Shown here piece after piece: positions 1 through 10,100 of a DNA stretch of 64,000 nucleotides (positions are counted from its first letter, which is position 1; each line of letters starts with the position of its first letter). This DNA comes from Tepidamorphaceae bacterium (GTDB lineage: Bacteria; Pseudomonadota; Alphaproteobacteria; Rhizobiales; Tepidamorphaceae). The stretch lies in assembly GCA_028279445.1 (NCBI GenBank), contig JANQNT010000014.1, forward strand, positions 102,420 to 166,419, read 5' to 3'. Both the position numbers and the translations under genes were made by a program. A model generated the notes under the pieces. The model was not told the DNA's origin. It saw only the letters and a list, made by a program, of their open reading frames with translations, and did no database searches.

Positions 1-192
<192 letters not shown>

Positions 193-196
193 GACC

Positions 197-2410
197 ATGA
201 GCGAGCAAGCATTCACCCACGACCTCGACGCCGACGGCATCCTGACGCTGACCTGGGATATGGCCGGCAAATCCATGAACGTCATCGACATGGGCGTCAT
301 GGACGAACTGGAAGCCGCGACGACGAAGATCGCGGAAGACGAGACAATCAAGGGTGCGGTGATCACCTCCGCCAAGGAGACCTTCTGCGCCGGCGCGGAC
401 CTGACCATGCTGGAAGCGCTGCTGGGCGCTTACCACGCCGCGGCGAAGACGGACGCCACGGCCGCCAACCAGGAGCTGTTCGACCAGTCGCGGCGCCTGT
501 CGCAGATCTACCGGCGGCTTGAGACCTGCGGCAAGCCTGTCGTCGCGGCGATCAACGGCACCGCGTTGGGTGGCGGGCTGGAACTGGCGCTGTCCTGTCA
601 CCGCCGCGTGGTGGCCGACAGCGACAAGACGAAGCTCGGTCTGCCGGAGATCAAGGTCGGCCTGTTCCCCGGTGCCGGCGGCACCCAGCGCGTGGCGCGC
701 ATGGTGCAGCCCGCCGATGCGCTACAATTCCTGCTGCAGGGCCGCGAACTGCGCGTGCCCCAGGCCAAGGCCATGGGGCTGGTCGACGAGGTGGTGCCGG
801 CGAAGAAGCTGGTCGACACCGCCAGGGCCTGGATCCGGGATGGCGGCAAGGCGGTGCAGCCGTGGGACGAGGAGAGGTTCCGCAATCCCGCGCGCGTCTA
901 CTCCGCCCAAGGCATGATGACCTTCCCGCCGGCCAACGCGCTCTACCGCAAGGAGACCTACGACAATTATCCCGGCGGCCGGGCGTTGCTGTCGGCGGTC
1001 TACGAGGGCTCGCTGGTGCCCTTCGACACCGCGCTGACCATCGAGTCGCGCTACTTCGCCAACGTGCTGAAGACGCCGCAGGCCGCCAACATGATCCGCT
1101 CGCTGTTCGTCTCCATGCAGGCGCTGGGCAAGGGCGCGCGGCGCCCTGCCGACGTCAAGCCGTCGAACCTCAAGAAGGTCGGCGTGCTGGGCGCCGGCTT
1201 CATGGGCGCCGGCATCGCCTATGTGACGGCGAGCGCGGGTATGGACGTGGTGCTCGTTGACCGCACCCAGGAAGACGCCGATCGCGGCAAGGCCCATTCC
1301 GCCGATCTGCTGGCCGACAGCCTGCGCAAGGGCCGCATCAAGGAAGCCGACAAGGACAGGACGCTTAAGCGCATCACCGCGACGGCGGATTACGCCACGC
1401 TGGAGGGGTGCGACCTGATCATCGAAGCTGTGTTCGAGGACCGCAACGTCAAGGCGGATGTGCTGCAGAAAGCCGAGGCGCATCTGAAGCGCGGCGGCGT
1501 ACTGGCCTCGAACACCTCGACCCTGCCGATCACCAGCCTGGCCAAGACCACGGCGCGGCCGAAGAACTTCATCGGCATCCACTTCTTCTCGCCGGTGCAC
1601 AAGATGATGCTGGTGGAGATCATCATGGGCCGGCGCACCAGCGATAAGGCGTTGGCGACCGCGCTCGATTACGTGCGCGCGATCCGCAAGACGCCCATCG
1701 TCGTCAACGATACCCGTGGCTTCTTCGCCAACCGCTGCGTCGGCAACTACATGCTGGAAGCCCACGTCATGCTGATGGAGGGCATCCCGCCGGCGATGAT
1801 CGAGAACGGCGCGCGCATGGCCGGCATGCCGGTCGGGCCGCTGTCGCTGAACGACGAGGTTGCTGTCGATCTGGCCTGGAAGATCGTCCAGGCGACCAAG
1901 AAGGACCTGGGCGAAAAGGCCGTCGACCCGCGTCAGGAGGCGCTGCTGGAGGAGATGGTCGTCAGGCGCGACCGGCTGGGGCGCAAGAACCAGAAGGGCT
2001 TTTACGACTATCCCGACAAGGGCAGGAAGCACCTGTGGCCGGGGCTCGCCGACATCGTGCCCGAGCAGCGCGATCCGGACACGATCGACATCGGGGAGAT
2101 CAAGAACCGCTTCCTCGCCACCATGGCGCTGGAGGCCGCGCGCTGCATCGAGGAAAAGGTCGTCACCGACGTGCGCGAGGCCGATGTCGGCTCGATCCTG
2201 GGGTTCGGTTTCGCCCCGTGGTCCGGCGGCACGCTGTCCTACATCGACATGCTGGGCACGGCGCGCTTCGTGGAGATGTGCAAGGGGCTGGCGCGCAAGC
2301 ATGGCAAGCGCTTCCGGCCCAACAGGCTGCTGCGCGAGATGGCGGAGACGGACGAGACCTTCTACGGACGGTTTCCGCCCGGCGGGGGCGTGAACAAGGC
2401 CGCTGCCTGA
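197..2410 (+). CDS. FadB/FadJ-like enoyl-CoA hydratase / 3-hydroxyacyl-CoA dehydrogenase
   Basis: A 737-residue bifunctional beta-oxidation enzyme. The N-terminal third is a crotonase domain, with CAGADLTML around residue 61 for the oxyanion-hole region and [18 protein letters not shown] followed by [17 protein letters not shown] for the catalytic glutamate region. A Rossmann NAD site, [13 protein letters not shown], starts near residue 328, and the dehydrogenase signature [16 protein letters not shown] lies near residue 459. Two C-terminal helical dehydrogenase domains follow. Length and domain order match the FadB/FadJ alpha subunit, which works in complex with the thiolase just upstream. 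The ATG at 197 follows the thiolase stop by 4 bases, indicating translational coupling. Substrate chain length cannot be read from sequence. Confidence 0.95.
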   Translation: MSEQAFTHDLDADGILTLTWDMAGKSMNVIDMGVMDELEAATTKIAEDETIKGAVITSAKETFCAGADLTMLEALLGAYHAAAKTDATAANQELFDQSRRLSQIYRRLETCGKPVVAAINGTALGGGLELALSCHRRVVADSDKTKLGLPEIKVGLFPGAGGTQRVARMVQPADALQFLLQGRELRVPQAKAMGLVDEVVPAKKLVDTARAWIRDGGKAVQPWDEERFRNPARVYSAQGMMTFPPANALYRKETYDNYPGGRALLSAVYEGSLVPFDTALTIESRYFANVLKTPQAANMIRSLFVSMQALGKGARRPADVKPSNLKKVGVLGAGFMGAGIAYVTASAGMDVVLVDRTQEDADRGKAHSADLLADSLRKGRIKEADKDRTLKRITATADYATLEGCDLIIEAVFEDRNVKADVLQKAEAHLKRGGVLASNTSTLPITSLAKTTARPKNFIGIHFFSPVHKMMLVEIIMGRRTSDKALATALDYVRAIRKTPIVVNDTRGFFANRCVGNYMLEAHVMLMEGIPPAMIENGARMAGMPVGPLSLNDEVAVDLAWKIVQATKKDLGEKAVDPRQEALLEEMVVRRDRLGRKNQKGFYDYPDKGRKHLWPGLADIVPEQRDPDTIDIGEIKNRFLATMALEAARCIEEKVVTDVREADVGSILGFGFAPWSGGTLSYIDMLGTARFVEMCKGLARKHGKRFRPNRLLREMAETDETFYGRFPPGGGVNKAAA

Positions 2411-2525
2411 AAAGCGACGGCCTGAATTGCCGGCGTCGCGTCGTTGTTCTGCCCGAATCGGGTGCGATCCATGCCGGTGCGCAAGTCCGGGCCACGGGCC
2501 TGGATGCCACCGGAGTACATCGCCG

Positions 2526-2990
2526 ATGTCATCGACCCCCATGATCCTGCGGGCCACTGTTGTTGCGACGATCGCCGCGATGCTGGCCATCGGCGCAGCC
2601 CGCGCCACGGAAGGCCCGCCCGACGAAGACGGGCGCTACATCGTGCGCCAGGCGCAGGACGGCTGGTTCCGCATCGATCAGAACACCGGCCAGGCCTCGC
2701 TGTGCCGCGAGGCACAGGTCGGCTTCCTGTGCGAACTGGTGCCCGACGACCGCGATGCGCTGCTCAGCGAAATCACCCGCCTGGCGGAGGAAAACGCCAT
2801 GTTGCGCGCCCGCATCGCCCGCGCCGAGACGCAAGGCGAGGGCGACGCGCAGCAGAACGGCCTGGATCTTCCCAGCGAAGAGGACGTGGACCGGATGATG
2901 GGCCAGTTCCGCATCCTCATCGACCGTTTCCTGCAGTCCATGCAGGAACTGCACGAGGAGTACACCCGGCCCGAGCCGCAGGTGCAGTAG
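2526..2990 (+). CDS. Exported hypothetical protein with coiled-coil segment
   Basis: A 154-residue protein of unknown function. The ATG at 2526 gives a signal-peptide-like start (MSSTPMILRATVVATIAAML) ending near an A-R-A motif; a second ATG lies five codons further in, at 2541. The mature part has a short motif in which WFRIDQNTGQASLC is followed by a second cysteine (GFLCELV), possibly a disulfide pair. A Leu/Glu/Arg-rich heptad-like region around residues 75-105 suggests a coiled coil. It stands alone downstream of the beta-oxidation operon. I know similar short exported proteins with a W-x-x-D-x-x-T-G motif in alphaproteobacteria, but no assigned role. Confidence 0.6.
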   Translation: MSSTPMILRATVVATIAAMLAIGAARATEGPPDEDGRYIVRQAQDGWFRIDQNTGQASLCREAQVGFLCELVPDDRDALLSEITRLAEENAMLRARIARAETQGEGDAQQNGLDLPSEEDVDRMMGQFRILIDRFLQSMQELHEEYTRPEPQVQ

Positions 2991-3110
2991 CTGTGCCAGC
3001 AGGGATGCCGGGCCCGCCCGTCTTGCCCCAACATATGCCGTTCGCGCGATGTGACATTCACGCAACAATGACGCGTGACTTCGCGGTTCCTGCGGTTTTC
3101 TGCCGTGGAA

Positions 3111-3124
3111 TTGATCCAGATCAA
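3111..3124 (+). promoter_or_regulatory. FNR/FixK-type box upstream of the OmpW gene
   Basis: TTGATCCAGATCAA is a perfect match to the TTGAT-N4-ATCAA consensus bound by FNR/FixK/FnrL regulators. It lies about 110 bases before the OmpW start codon. OmpW genes are FNR-controlled in several proteobacteria, and a FixLJ-type pair is encoded at 11.9-13.7 kb. Confidence 0.75.
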
Positions 3125-3232
3125 GAATCGCACCCGACATAGGGCGGTAACTCGATTGCCAGTGAGCGCAGTCGTGAGCGAATTGCGGGCCGCGACTCGT
3201 TGATCAGATCAGGCCTTTTTTGGGGGTTGGGG

Positions 3233-3937
3233 ATGATGTTTCGGAAATTCAAGCATTTGACGATTGGCCTTGGTGCGATCCTGGGCATTGCCATGTCCGC
3301 ACCGACGGTGCAGGCGGCCGACTACACCGACACGGCGACAAGCTATGCCGGGAACTGGATGGTTCGCGTCGGCGCCAGCGTCGTTGCTCCGGATTCCAGC
3401 GCCGACGTTTTCGCTGCCGGTACGCTCGTGCCGACACACAATGCAGAGGTCAGCACTGAAGTCGTTCCCACGGCAACGATTGCCTACTTCTTCACGCCGA
3501 ACATCGCCGCGGAACTGTTCTGCTGCTTCGCCAAGCACGATGTCGAAGGTCGCGGAACGCTGGCCGGCCTCGATCTTGGCGATACGTGGATTTTCCCGCC
3601 GGCCGTGACGCTGCAGTACCACTTCACCCAGTTCGGCCGCTTCAAGCCGTATGTGGGTGCCGGCTTCCAGTACATCGCCTTCTTCGACGAGAGCACCGCG
3701 AGCGGCCTTGGCGGCGCGCAGTTGGACATCGACGACTCGATCGGCGCGACGCTGCAGATCGGCTTCGACTACGAAATCCAGGACGGCTGGTATTTCAATG
3801 CGGACCTGAAGAAGACCTTCTTCGAGATGGATGCCGCTTGGGCGGGTACCGGGGTTACGGCTGATGTCACGCTCGATCCCTGGATCGTCACCGTGGCGGT
3901 GGGCCGTCGCTTCAATCTGGGCGATCTGTTCCGCTGA
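3233..3937 (+). CDS. OmpW-family outer membrane protein
   Basis: A small eight-stranded beta-barrel porin of the OmpW family (234 residues from the chosen start). The ATG at 3233 follows a purine-rich GGGGGTTGGGG site and gives a standard signal peptide (KFKHLTIGLGAILGIAMSAP, cleavage after VQAA). Family features are the NWMVRVGASVV first strand, PTATIAYFFTPNIAAEL, the QYHFTQFGRFKPYVGAGFQY stretch and a terminal aromatic strand ending GRRFNLGDLFR. An in-frame start 11 codons upstream (3200) has no good ribosome site. The family is linked to passage of small hydrophobic compounds and to redox stress; the upstream FNR-type box fits low-oxygen induction. A strong terminator follows directly. Confidence 0.9.
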   Translation: MMFRKFKHLTIGLGAILGIAMSAPTVQAADYTDTATSYAGNWMVRVGASVVAPDSSADVFAAGTLVPTHNAEVSTEVVPTATIAYFFTPNIAAELFCCFAKHDVEGRGTLAGLDLGDTWIFPPAVTLQYHFTQFGRFKPYVGAGFQYIAFFDESTASGLGGAQLDIDDSIGATLQIGFDYEIQDGWYFNADLKKTFFEMDAAWAGTGVTADVTLDPWIVTVAVGRRFNLGDLFR

Positions 3938-3964
3938 TCGCATCTACCTTCAGACTCTGACGGC

Positions 3965-3995
3965 AAAGGCCCGGACGGTTCGTCCGGGCCTTTTT
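3965..3995 (+). terminator. Rho-independent terminator after OmpW
   Basis: A perfect 13-bp stem (AAAGGCCCGGACG, 3965-3977, pairing with 3981-3993), a 3-base loop and a T run, 28 bases after the OmpW stop. Its end coincides with the stop of the convergent esterase gene, so it may act in both directions. Confidence 0.9.
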
Positions 3996-4972
3996 CATGG
4001 CCCGTCCAGCCGCGCATTCAGGAATGCGTCGATGCGCGCCAGGGCTTCGTCACTCTGGGCGCCGGGAAAGGCCATGAACACATGCGCACCGGCGGGATAG
4101 ACGGCGAGTTCGGTCGCGTTCCCCGCAGCCGCCCAGCGTGGCGCCATCATCAGCGTGTCGTCGAGCAGGGGATCGCGCGTGCCGACGCTGAACAGCGCCG
4201 GGCACAAGCCGGTCACATCGGCCAGCATGGGCGAGACGTCGGCTGAGTCGGTCCGCGTCTCCCCCTGGACAAAGCAGCCAACGAATTTCGTGATATCGCG
4301 GGTGTTGAGGATCAGCTTTTCCTCTCCCCAGTTGCGCACGCTGGGGGTGAGCCGCAGGTCGTAGCAGCCGGCGATCAGGTTGGCGGCGGCAAATGGGGTG
4401 AGACCATGCCGGTCGCGCAGCCGGATCAGCGTCAGCGTCGAGAGATGCGCGCCGGCGGATTCGCCGCCGATGGCAAGCTGTCCCCCGCCAAGCGCTTCGA
4501 GGCCTTCGCGGACCAGCCACAGCGCCGCCGCCTCGCAGTCGTCCGGGCCAGCGGGGAAGGGCTGTTCCGGCGCCAGGCGATAGTCGACGCTGACCGCGCT
4601 CAGACCGGTGTTCTCGGCGATGCGCTCAAGGCGCGGGTCCTGCTCGTCAGGGGCACCGAGCACCCAGCCGCCACCATGGATGTGCAGGTAGACGCCGCGC
4701 GAGGCGCGGGTTTGCGGCGCGATGACCCGCAGTTCCAAGGATCCTGCCGGCCCCTCGATGGTGACGGTCCGCGCGTGATCGAGCCTCGGCGCCAGCGGAA
4801 ACGGCCCAAAGCCCTGCTTGCGCCGCTCGCGCACCACCGCTGGCGGAAACGACCACTGGTCCGGCAGCCCTTCGAGCGCCTCCAGAATTGTCGCGTTCAG
4901 TTCACGCGTTTCCGCGCTGACGGCCTCGTCGGCGAACACGGTCGGATCGAGCTTGATTGTCGAGGCTTGCAT
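3995..4972 (-). CDS. Alpha/beta hydrolase, hormone-sensitive-lipase family
   Basis: A 325-residue cytoplasmic esterase/lipase-like enzyme. The HSL-family oxyanion motif HGGGW (in LHIHGGGWVLGAP) and the nucleophile motif GESAG are both present, with a conserved YRLAPEQPFPAGPDD segment between them. A late aspartate (SVGTRDPLLDD) and histidine (YPAGAHVFMAF) complete the triad. The reading frame is open upstream to 5092, but homologous sequence begins at about MQASTIKLD, so I place the start at 4972. It is convergent with OmpW and divergent from the YjbQ gene. Substrate unknown; short-chain esters or a lactone are typical of the family. Confidence 0.85.
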   Translation of the reverse strand: MQASTIKLDPTVFADEAVSAETRELNATILEALEGLPDQWSFPPAVVRERRKQGFGPFPLAPRLDHARTVTIEGPAGSLELRVIAPQTRASRGVYLHIHGGGWVLGAPDEQDPRLERIAENTGLSAVSVDYRLAPEQPFPAGPDDCEAAALWLVREGLEALGGGQLAIGGESAGAHLSTLTLIRLRDRHGLTPFAAANLIAGCYDLRLTPSVRNWGEEKLILNTRDITKFVGCFVQGETRTDSADVSPMLADVTGLCPALFSVGTRDPLLDDTLMMAPRWAAAGNATELAVYPAGAHVFMAFPGAQSDEALARIDAFLNARLDGP

Positions 4973-5094
4973 GATGGCGTGGTGCTGGAGGAATGTGCGT
5001 TCATGTTTGTCGCAGAAATCCGCATGGCGGACTTCTGCTGAGACGGTGACAGCCCGCACCCCCTCCCGTCCACGCCTTCTTGCTATAGCCATAG

Positions 5095-5168
5095 CCGGCC
5101 CTCACCCCCTCCCGACCACCCACGGGAGTATGCTGCATGGGTGGTCGGGGGGGGGGGGTGAGGGCCGG
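5095..5168. repeat. Long inverted repeat with a 12-G tract
   Basis: The arm 5095-5122 (CCGGCCCTCACCCCCTCCCG then ACCACCCA) is mirrored by 5138-5168, interrupted only where the right arm carries an uninterrupted run of 12 G (5147-5158) in place of GGGAGGGGG. The loop is about 15 bases. It lies between the divergent esterase and YjbQ genes. A CACCCCCTCCCG word also occurs just upstream at 5058-5069. Confidence 0.8.
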
Positions 5169-5228
5169 TGCAGTCGGAAAGCAAGAATGGCCGGGGGAGC
5201 GGGCCGGAACCGGGAGCGAAAGACGCCC

Positions 5229-5645
5229 ATGCGCCAGAACCAGCACATCCTCACCATCGCCACCGCCGGTCCCGGCATGACCGACATCACCGCCGAGATC
5301 GCCGATTGGCTCGGCGGTCAGCAGATCGACTGCGGTCTGCTGACGGTGTTCATCCGCCACACCTCGGCGTCGCTGACGATCCAGGAGAATGCCGACCCAC
5401 GGGTGCAGGCCGACCTGATGGACGCGCTGGACCGGCTGGCCCCGCGCGACCACCCTTATGCCCACGCGACCGAAGGGCCCGACGATATGCCGGCGCACAT
5501 CCGTTCGATGGTGACGGCGACCAGTCTCCAGGTCCCGGTGGCCAACGGAGCAATGCTGCTGGGCACCTGGCAGGGGGTCTATCTGGTGGAACACCGCGAC
5601 CGGCCGCACCGACGCGAGATCGTGCTGCACCTGTCGGGTGAATGA
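5229..5645 (+). CDS. YjbQ family (UPF0047) protein
   Basis: A 138-residue protein of the compact, widely conserved YjbQ/UPF0047 family. The segments GLLTVFIRHTSASLTIQEN, ADPRVQADLMDALDRLAP, EGPDDMPAHIRSMV and LLGTWQGVYLVEHR are typical, and the length matches the family. A thiamine-phosphate-synthase-like side activity has been reported for members, but the physiological role is unsettled. The chosen ATG at 5229 gives the family's usual N-terminus; the frame stays open upstream through the inverted repeat, which is very unlikely to be coding. Confidence 0.88.
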   Translation: MRQNQHILTIATAGPGMTDITAEIADWLGGQQIDCGLLTVFIRHTSASLTIQENADPRVQADLMDALDRLAPRDHPYAHATEGPDDMPAHIRSMVTATSLQVPVANGAMLLGTWQGVYLVEHRDRPHRREIVLHLSGE

Positions 5646-5690
5646 GGATGCCGGCGTAGTACCGGAGTACTTGCCTACCTGTGGACCGCG

Positions 5691-6047
5691 TCAGACCGCG
5701 ATCAGCGGCAGCACCAGAGCCAGCGTCAGCATGCAGGTGGCCAGCCCGGACATGGTCTGGGCAAACCACACATCGGCATCGGCCGCGCGGGCGCGGCTGC
5801 GCTGGAAGGTCAGGTCATTGCCGTCGCGCTGCGGCGCGGCGGGCCAGAACGGCAGGCCGGCCAGTTGCCCGCGGCGTTCAGCCCGCAGGATGAAGGTGAA
5901 TGCGAAGGCCAGGCTGAGCAGTCCGCCCGCCTTCGTCGCCGCAACGGCGTCGTCCGCAAGACCCAGCATCAGCCAGGTCACGATGAAGCAGGCCAGTCCG
6001 AAAACCAGCCCCGAATCGTTGAAATTGGGGTCGCGTGCGTCCGGCAT
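5691..6047 (-). CDS. Small integral membrane protein, unknown function
   Basis: A 118-residue hypothetical protein. Hydrophobic segments are seen at about residues 13-32 (GLVFGLACFIVTWLMLGLAD), 37-54 (ATKAGGLLSLAFAFTFIL) and near the C-terminus (residues 97-118, GLATCMLTLALVLPLIAV), with an Arg-rich polar loop between the second and third. That gives three or four membrane spans. It sits alone between YjbQ and the response regulator and no conserved family was recognised. Codon use is like the neighbouring genes, supporting a real gene. Confidence 0.6.
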   Translation of the reverse strand: MPDARDPNFNDSGLVFGLACFIVTWLMLGLADDAVAATKAGGLLSLAFAFTFILRAERRGQLAGLPFWPAAPQRDGNDLTFQRSRARAADADVWFAQTMSGLATCMLTLALVLPLIAV

Positions 6048-6471
6048 GGGATGGCGCGCTCCTCATCGGCGATTGACGTGGGCCCCGTGGGCTCGGCTGT
6101 CGGCGATGATCGCGGTTGCGCCTTAAGAAAGGCTGATGCGGCAAGGTTAAGAACTGATGGGTTGGGGTAAGGATTCGCAAACCAAAACGACGCGCGCGAG
6201 GGTTCAGGTACCCATCGCCGCGAGGCTGAAAGTGGACGGTACGGCGCGTATCGAGAATTGAGGCTGTTTCTCCCAGCGCAATGCGCGAACGGAACTTTTT
6301 CGCCTGCCGATGTTGATGCGATCGCCACTTCGTGGCGCAATAGGACAGTCGAAGGCGCGTGAAGAAGCGTTCACCGGCTTGAGGCCGTATCGACAGTCAG
6401 GATTTGGCGCATACCACGCTCCAAATCCTGACTGTCGATACGGCCTAAGGGAGGGAATAGCGGGGCATGGC
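6048..6471. other. Non-coding interval upstream of the response regulator
   Basis: About 420 bases lacking a convincing gene. Frames open here on both strands, but they pass through the 26-bp inverted repeat at 6382-6446 and encode nothing family-like. The interval probably contains the promoter of the LuxR-type regulator that follows. Confidence 0.55.
6382..6446. repeat. Perfect 26-bp inverted repeat (stem-loop element)
   Basis: 6382-6407 (AGGCCGTATCGACAGTCAGG then ATTTGG) is exactly complementary to 6421-6446, with a 13-base loop. The left arm is similar to the dispersed word at 63814-63840 (CTAGGCTGTATCGACATTTA), so this looks like a member of a repeated family, not a simple terminator; no T run follows. 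Confidence 0.85.
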
Positions 6472-7179
6472 TTGGCTGAGGGTCTAATCGGTTCCGCCAC
6501 GGCGGCCCGGATACTGATCGCGGACGATCATCCGCTGTTTCGCGACGCGTTGCGTCAGGCGCTCAGTTCGGATTCTGATGCCGGCGGGCTGAGCGTCGGC
6601 ACGATCGCGGAATCCGGCAACATCGACGCCGTGATGGACGATCTGACCGAGAATCCGGAAACCGATCTCGTTCTGCTCGACCTGTCGATGCCCGGCGTGC
6701 GCGGACTGTCCGGCCTGATGAACCTGCGGGCGCGGTTCCCCGAGGTCCCGGTCATCGTCGTCACCGGTTCGGACGACCCGGCCGTGGTGCGCCGCTGCGC
6801 GGATTTCGGCGCCTCGGGCTTCATTCCCAAGTCGCTGCAGGTCAGTGAGATGCGCGACGCGATCACCCAGGTGCTGGAGGGCGGAACCTGGTTCCCGCCG
6901 GACGTCAACCTGACTGCCGAGGACGAAAGCGAACTGGCCGATATCGCCAGGCGTCTGGCGACGCTGACGCCGCAGCAGATGCGCGTGCTGATGATGCTGG
7001 GCGAAGGGCTGCTCAACAAGCAGATCGCCTATGAACTGGATGTCTCCGAGGCAACCGTCAAGGCGCATGTCTCGGCAATCCTGCAGAAGCTGAACGTCGA
7101 CAGCCGCACACAGGCCGTGATCATGGTCAACCGCATCGATGCCTTGCAGCGCGACGATGTGCTGCCCGACGTGCGGTGA
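6472..7179 (+). CDS. LuxR/NarL-type response regulator (CrbR-like)
   Basis: A two-component response regulator of about 235 residues. The receiver domain has the acidic pocket ILIADDHPLF, the phospho-acceptor aspartate in LVLLDLSMPG and the lysine in GFIPKS. The C-terminal LuxR helix-turn-helix is LTPQQMRVLMMLGEGLLNKQ followed by IAYELDVSEATVKAHVSAIL. No ATG lies near the start of the receiver domain; TTG at 6472 is the nearest in-frame start, while an ATG much further upstream (6310) would add an N-terminus encoded by the inverted repeat. It is convergent with the large hybrid kinase ending at 7196. The pair resembles CrbSR, which controls acetate scavenging genes in gamma-proteobacteria, so a carbon-use role is inferred. 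Confidence 0.82.
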   Translation: MAEGLIGSATAARILIADDHPLFRDALRQALSSDSDAGGLSVGTIAESGNIDAVMDDLTENPETDLVLLDLSMPGVRGLSGLMNLRARFPEVPVIVVTGSDDPAVVRRCADFGASGFIPKSLQVSEMRDAITQVLEGGTWFPPDVNLTAEDESELADIARRLATLTPQQMRVLMMLGEGLLNKQIAYELDVSEATVKAHVSAILQKLNVDSRTQAVIMVNRIDALQRDDVLPDVR

Positions 7180-7195
7180 CTCGCGCCGGCGGGAC

Positions 7196-10100
7196 CTACT
7201 CTGCCGCTTCGCGGCGCGAAAAGCGTGACAACACGGCGCGAAGTGCCGCCGGTTTGACCGGCTTGTAGAGCACCACGGCGCCTTGCGCCTCGGCTTCCGC
7301 GCGCACCTCCGGCGAACGGTCCGCAGTCAGCAGGATGACCGGAACGTCGCTGTCGAAGGCTGCGTTGACTGCCGTGGCGGCATCGAGGCCGGTGCCGCTG
7401 TCGAGGTGGTAGTCGACGATCATCAGGTCCGGCGCGCCACCGGGCGCTGCGTCCCCCGGTTTGACCAGGGCGGTCGCTTCGGCTTGCGACGTCGCTGTCT
7501 GCACGCTGCAGCCCCAGGCATCGAGCAAGGTGGCCATGCCGTCGAGTATCTTAGGCTCGTTGTCGATACACAGCACGTCGAGCGGCATCAGCCGTGCCGC
7601 GGCCTGGGGGGCAGCCGGTGCATCGCTGGCGGCAGGCGCCGACGCGGCGCGTGGCACGTCGACCGAGAACACCGATCCGCGCCCCGGTTGCGATGCAATG
7701 CCCACCTCGGTGCCAAGCTGCCGCGCCAGACGCTCGACGATCGACAAGCCCAGCCCCAGGCCCCGTGCCTGCTGGGCGGCACCGTCGAGGCGCTTGAACT
7801 CATGGAAGATCGCTTCGCGCTTGTTGGCGGGAATGCCGGGGCCGGTGTCATGGACGCAAATCCTGACCTGATCGCCCTGGCGCCGGCAGCCGACCAGAAT
7901 GCGTCCCTCGGCGGTGTATTTGACGGCATTGGAGATCAGGTTCTGCAACAGCCGCCGCAGGAAACGCCGGTCGCTGCGCAAGCTGACGGTCGAGGTGAGT
8001 ATGCGCAGGTCCAGACCCTTCTCGCGCGCCAGCGGGACGAATTCGATGCGCAACGGCTTGAGGATGTCCTCCATGGCGAAGACGCTCATCTCCGGCTTCA
8101 TCGCGCCGGCGTCCAGGCGGGATATGTCGAGCAGCGCGGAGAGAATCTCCTCGACCGCCTCCAGCGATCCGTCGATGTTCTCGGCCAGCTTGCGCTCCTG
8201 CGCGTTCATCTCCCGCTCGGTGAGGCTGGAGGTGTATAGCCGCGCCGCGTTCAGCGGTTGCAGGATGTCGTGGCTGGCCGCCGCCAGAAAGCGTGTCTTG
8301 TCGGCATTGGCGTTTTCGGCGCTGGCGCGGGCCTGCTCAAGTTCGCTGTTCAGCCTGGTCAGCGCCAGGGTGCGGTCGCGCACCCGCTGTTCCAGCGACT
8401 CGTTCGCCGCCGCCAGCTCCTGCGCCGCCCGCACGCGATCGGTGACATCGGAAACGGTCACCACCAGCCCGCCGCCCGGCATCGCATCGGAGCGGATCTC
8501 GCGCACCTTTCCCGGACCCGAGCGTTGCGTCTGGAATTGCTCGCCGCGCACGCTGGCGCGCAACTGGTGGTCGACCAGCGCCTCGATCTGTCCGGGCCCG
8601 AAAAGGCCGCGCCCGGCCACATCGCGGTAGATATCGGCGAGCGTCGTGCCGACCCGGCCGTAGGCGGCCGGCAGATCGAGCGTGGCGCGGAACTGCCGGT
8701 TCCAGCAGATCAGCCGCAGGTCGGCGTCGAACACCCCGATGCCTTGGTGCACGTGATCCAGCGCGGTCTGCAGCAGGTCGCGGTTGTATTGCAACGCCGC
8801 GGACGCATCGTCGAGCAGCTTCATCGCCGACTTGCTGCCGGCATTGCGGCGTTCCAGCAGCAGCGACAGCGCCACCCGGGCCGACGGAGCGCCGATGGCG
8901 CTGGCCAGCGTGCGCTCCGCGTAGCGGACGAATTGCACGTCGGCCTCCGAGCCCGGATCGGCGGTCAATTCGTTCTCCGCGCAATAGGCATCGATATGCC
9001 GGCGCGCACGCTCTTCGCCGAGGTAGCGGGCAATCGTCTTCTCGATGTCGCCGACATTGATGGAGGTGCGCGACAGCCGCATGCCCTGGGGGATCGGTGC
9101 GAGCGCCTCGGGCACGAACTGACTGGCCTGCAGCCGCTCGATCGCCCGCGGCGTGCGCAGAACCGAGACCACGGTATAGACGAGCGTGTTGGCCACAAGG
9201 CTCCAGAAGACCCCGTGGACCAGCGGGCTGAAGTCGATCCCCAAGAGCCGCTCGGGCTGCAGCAGGCCGATGCCGAACGGCCCGCTCGTCATGATGGCGG
9301 CATCGAGCAGCCCGGCGCTGACGAAGTTTGGCACCAGCAGCGTGTAGGTCCACAGCGCGATGCCGGCCGCCATGCCTGCGATGGCGCCGGCCGCCGTGCC
9401 CTGCCGCCAGACCAGGCCGCCGAAGAACGCCGGTGCAAGCTGCGCGATCGCCGCGAAGGAGACCAGCCCGATCGACGCCAGCGCGTCATTGCCGGCGATC
9501 GCGCGATAGTAGAGATAGGACAGCAGCAGCAGGATGAAGATCGCCACCCGGCGGATCAGCAGCAGTTTCGGCCCGAGCGCCTCGTCGCCCGATTGCAGCG
9601 CCGTGCGGCGCAGCAGCACCGGCCCGACCAGGTCGTTGCCGACCATGATGGCCAGCGCCACGCTGGCCACGATCACCATGGCGGTTGCAGCGGACAGACC
9701 ACCGACGAAGGCGATCAGGGTGATGAGATGCGCATCCGCCGCGATCGGCAGCGTCAGCACATACATGTCCGGATTGGTGCCGGTGCCGGAGAAGAGCAGC
9801 ATGCCGGCAACCGCGATTGGCACCACGAACAGGTTGATGGCGACGAGATAGAGCGGAAACAGCCAGGCGGCGGCGCGGGCTTCCCGCTCGGTGTTGTTCT
9901 CCACCACCGCGACGTGGAACTGGCGCGGCAGCAGCAGGGCGCAGATGAAGCCGAGCAGGATCATCGTCAGCCACGGTCCGCCCTCGAGGCTGCTGCCGAA
10001 CACCTGCGTGATGTCCGTTCTGGCTGCCGCCTCCCGCCACAGCGTCATCGGCCCGCCGAACATGAAGAAGGTGACGAAGATGCCGACCGCCAGGAACGCC

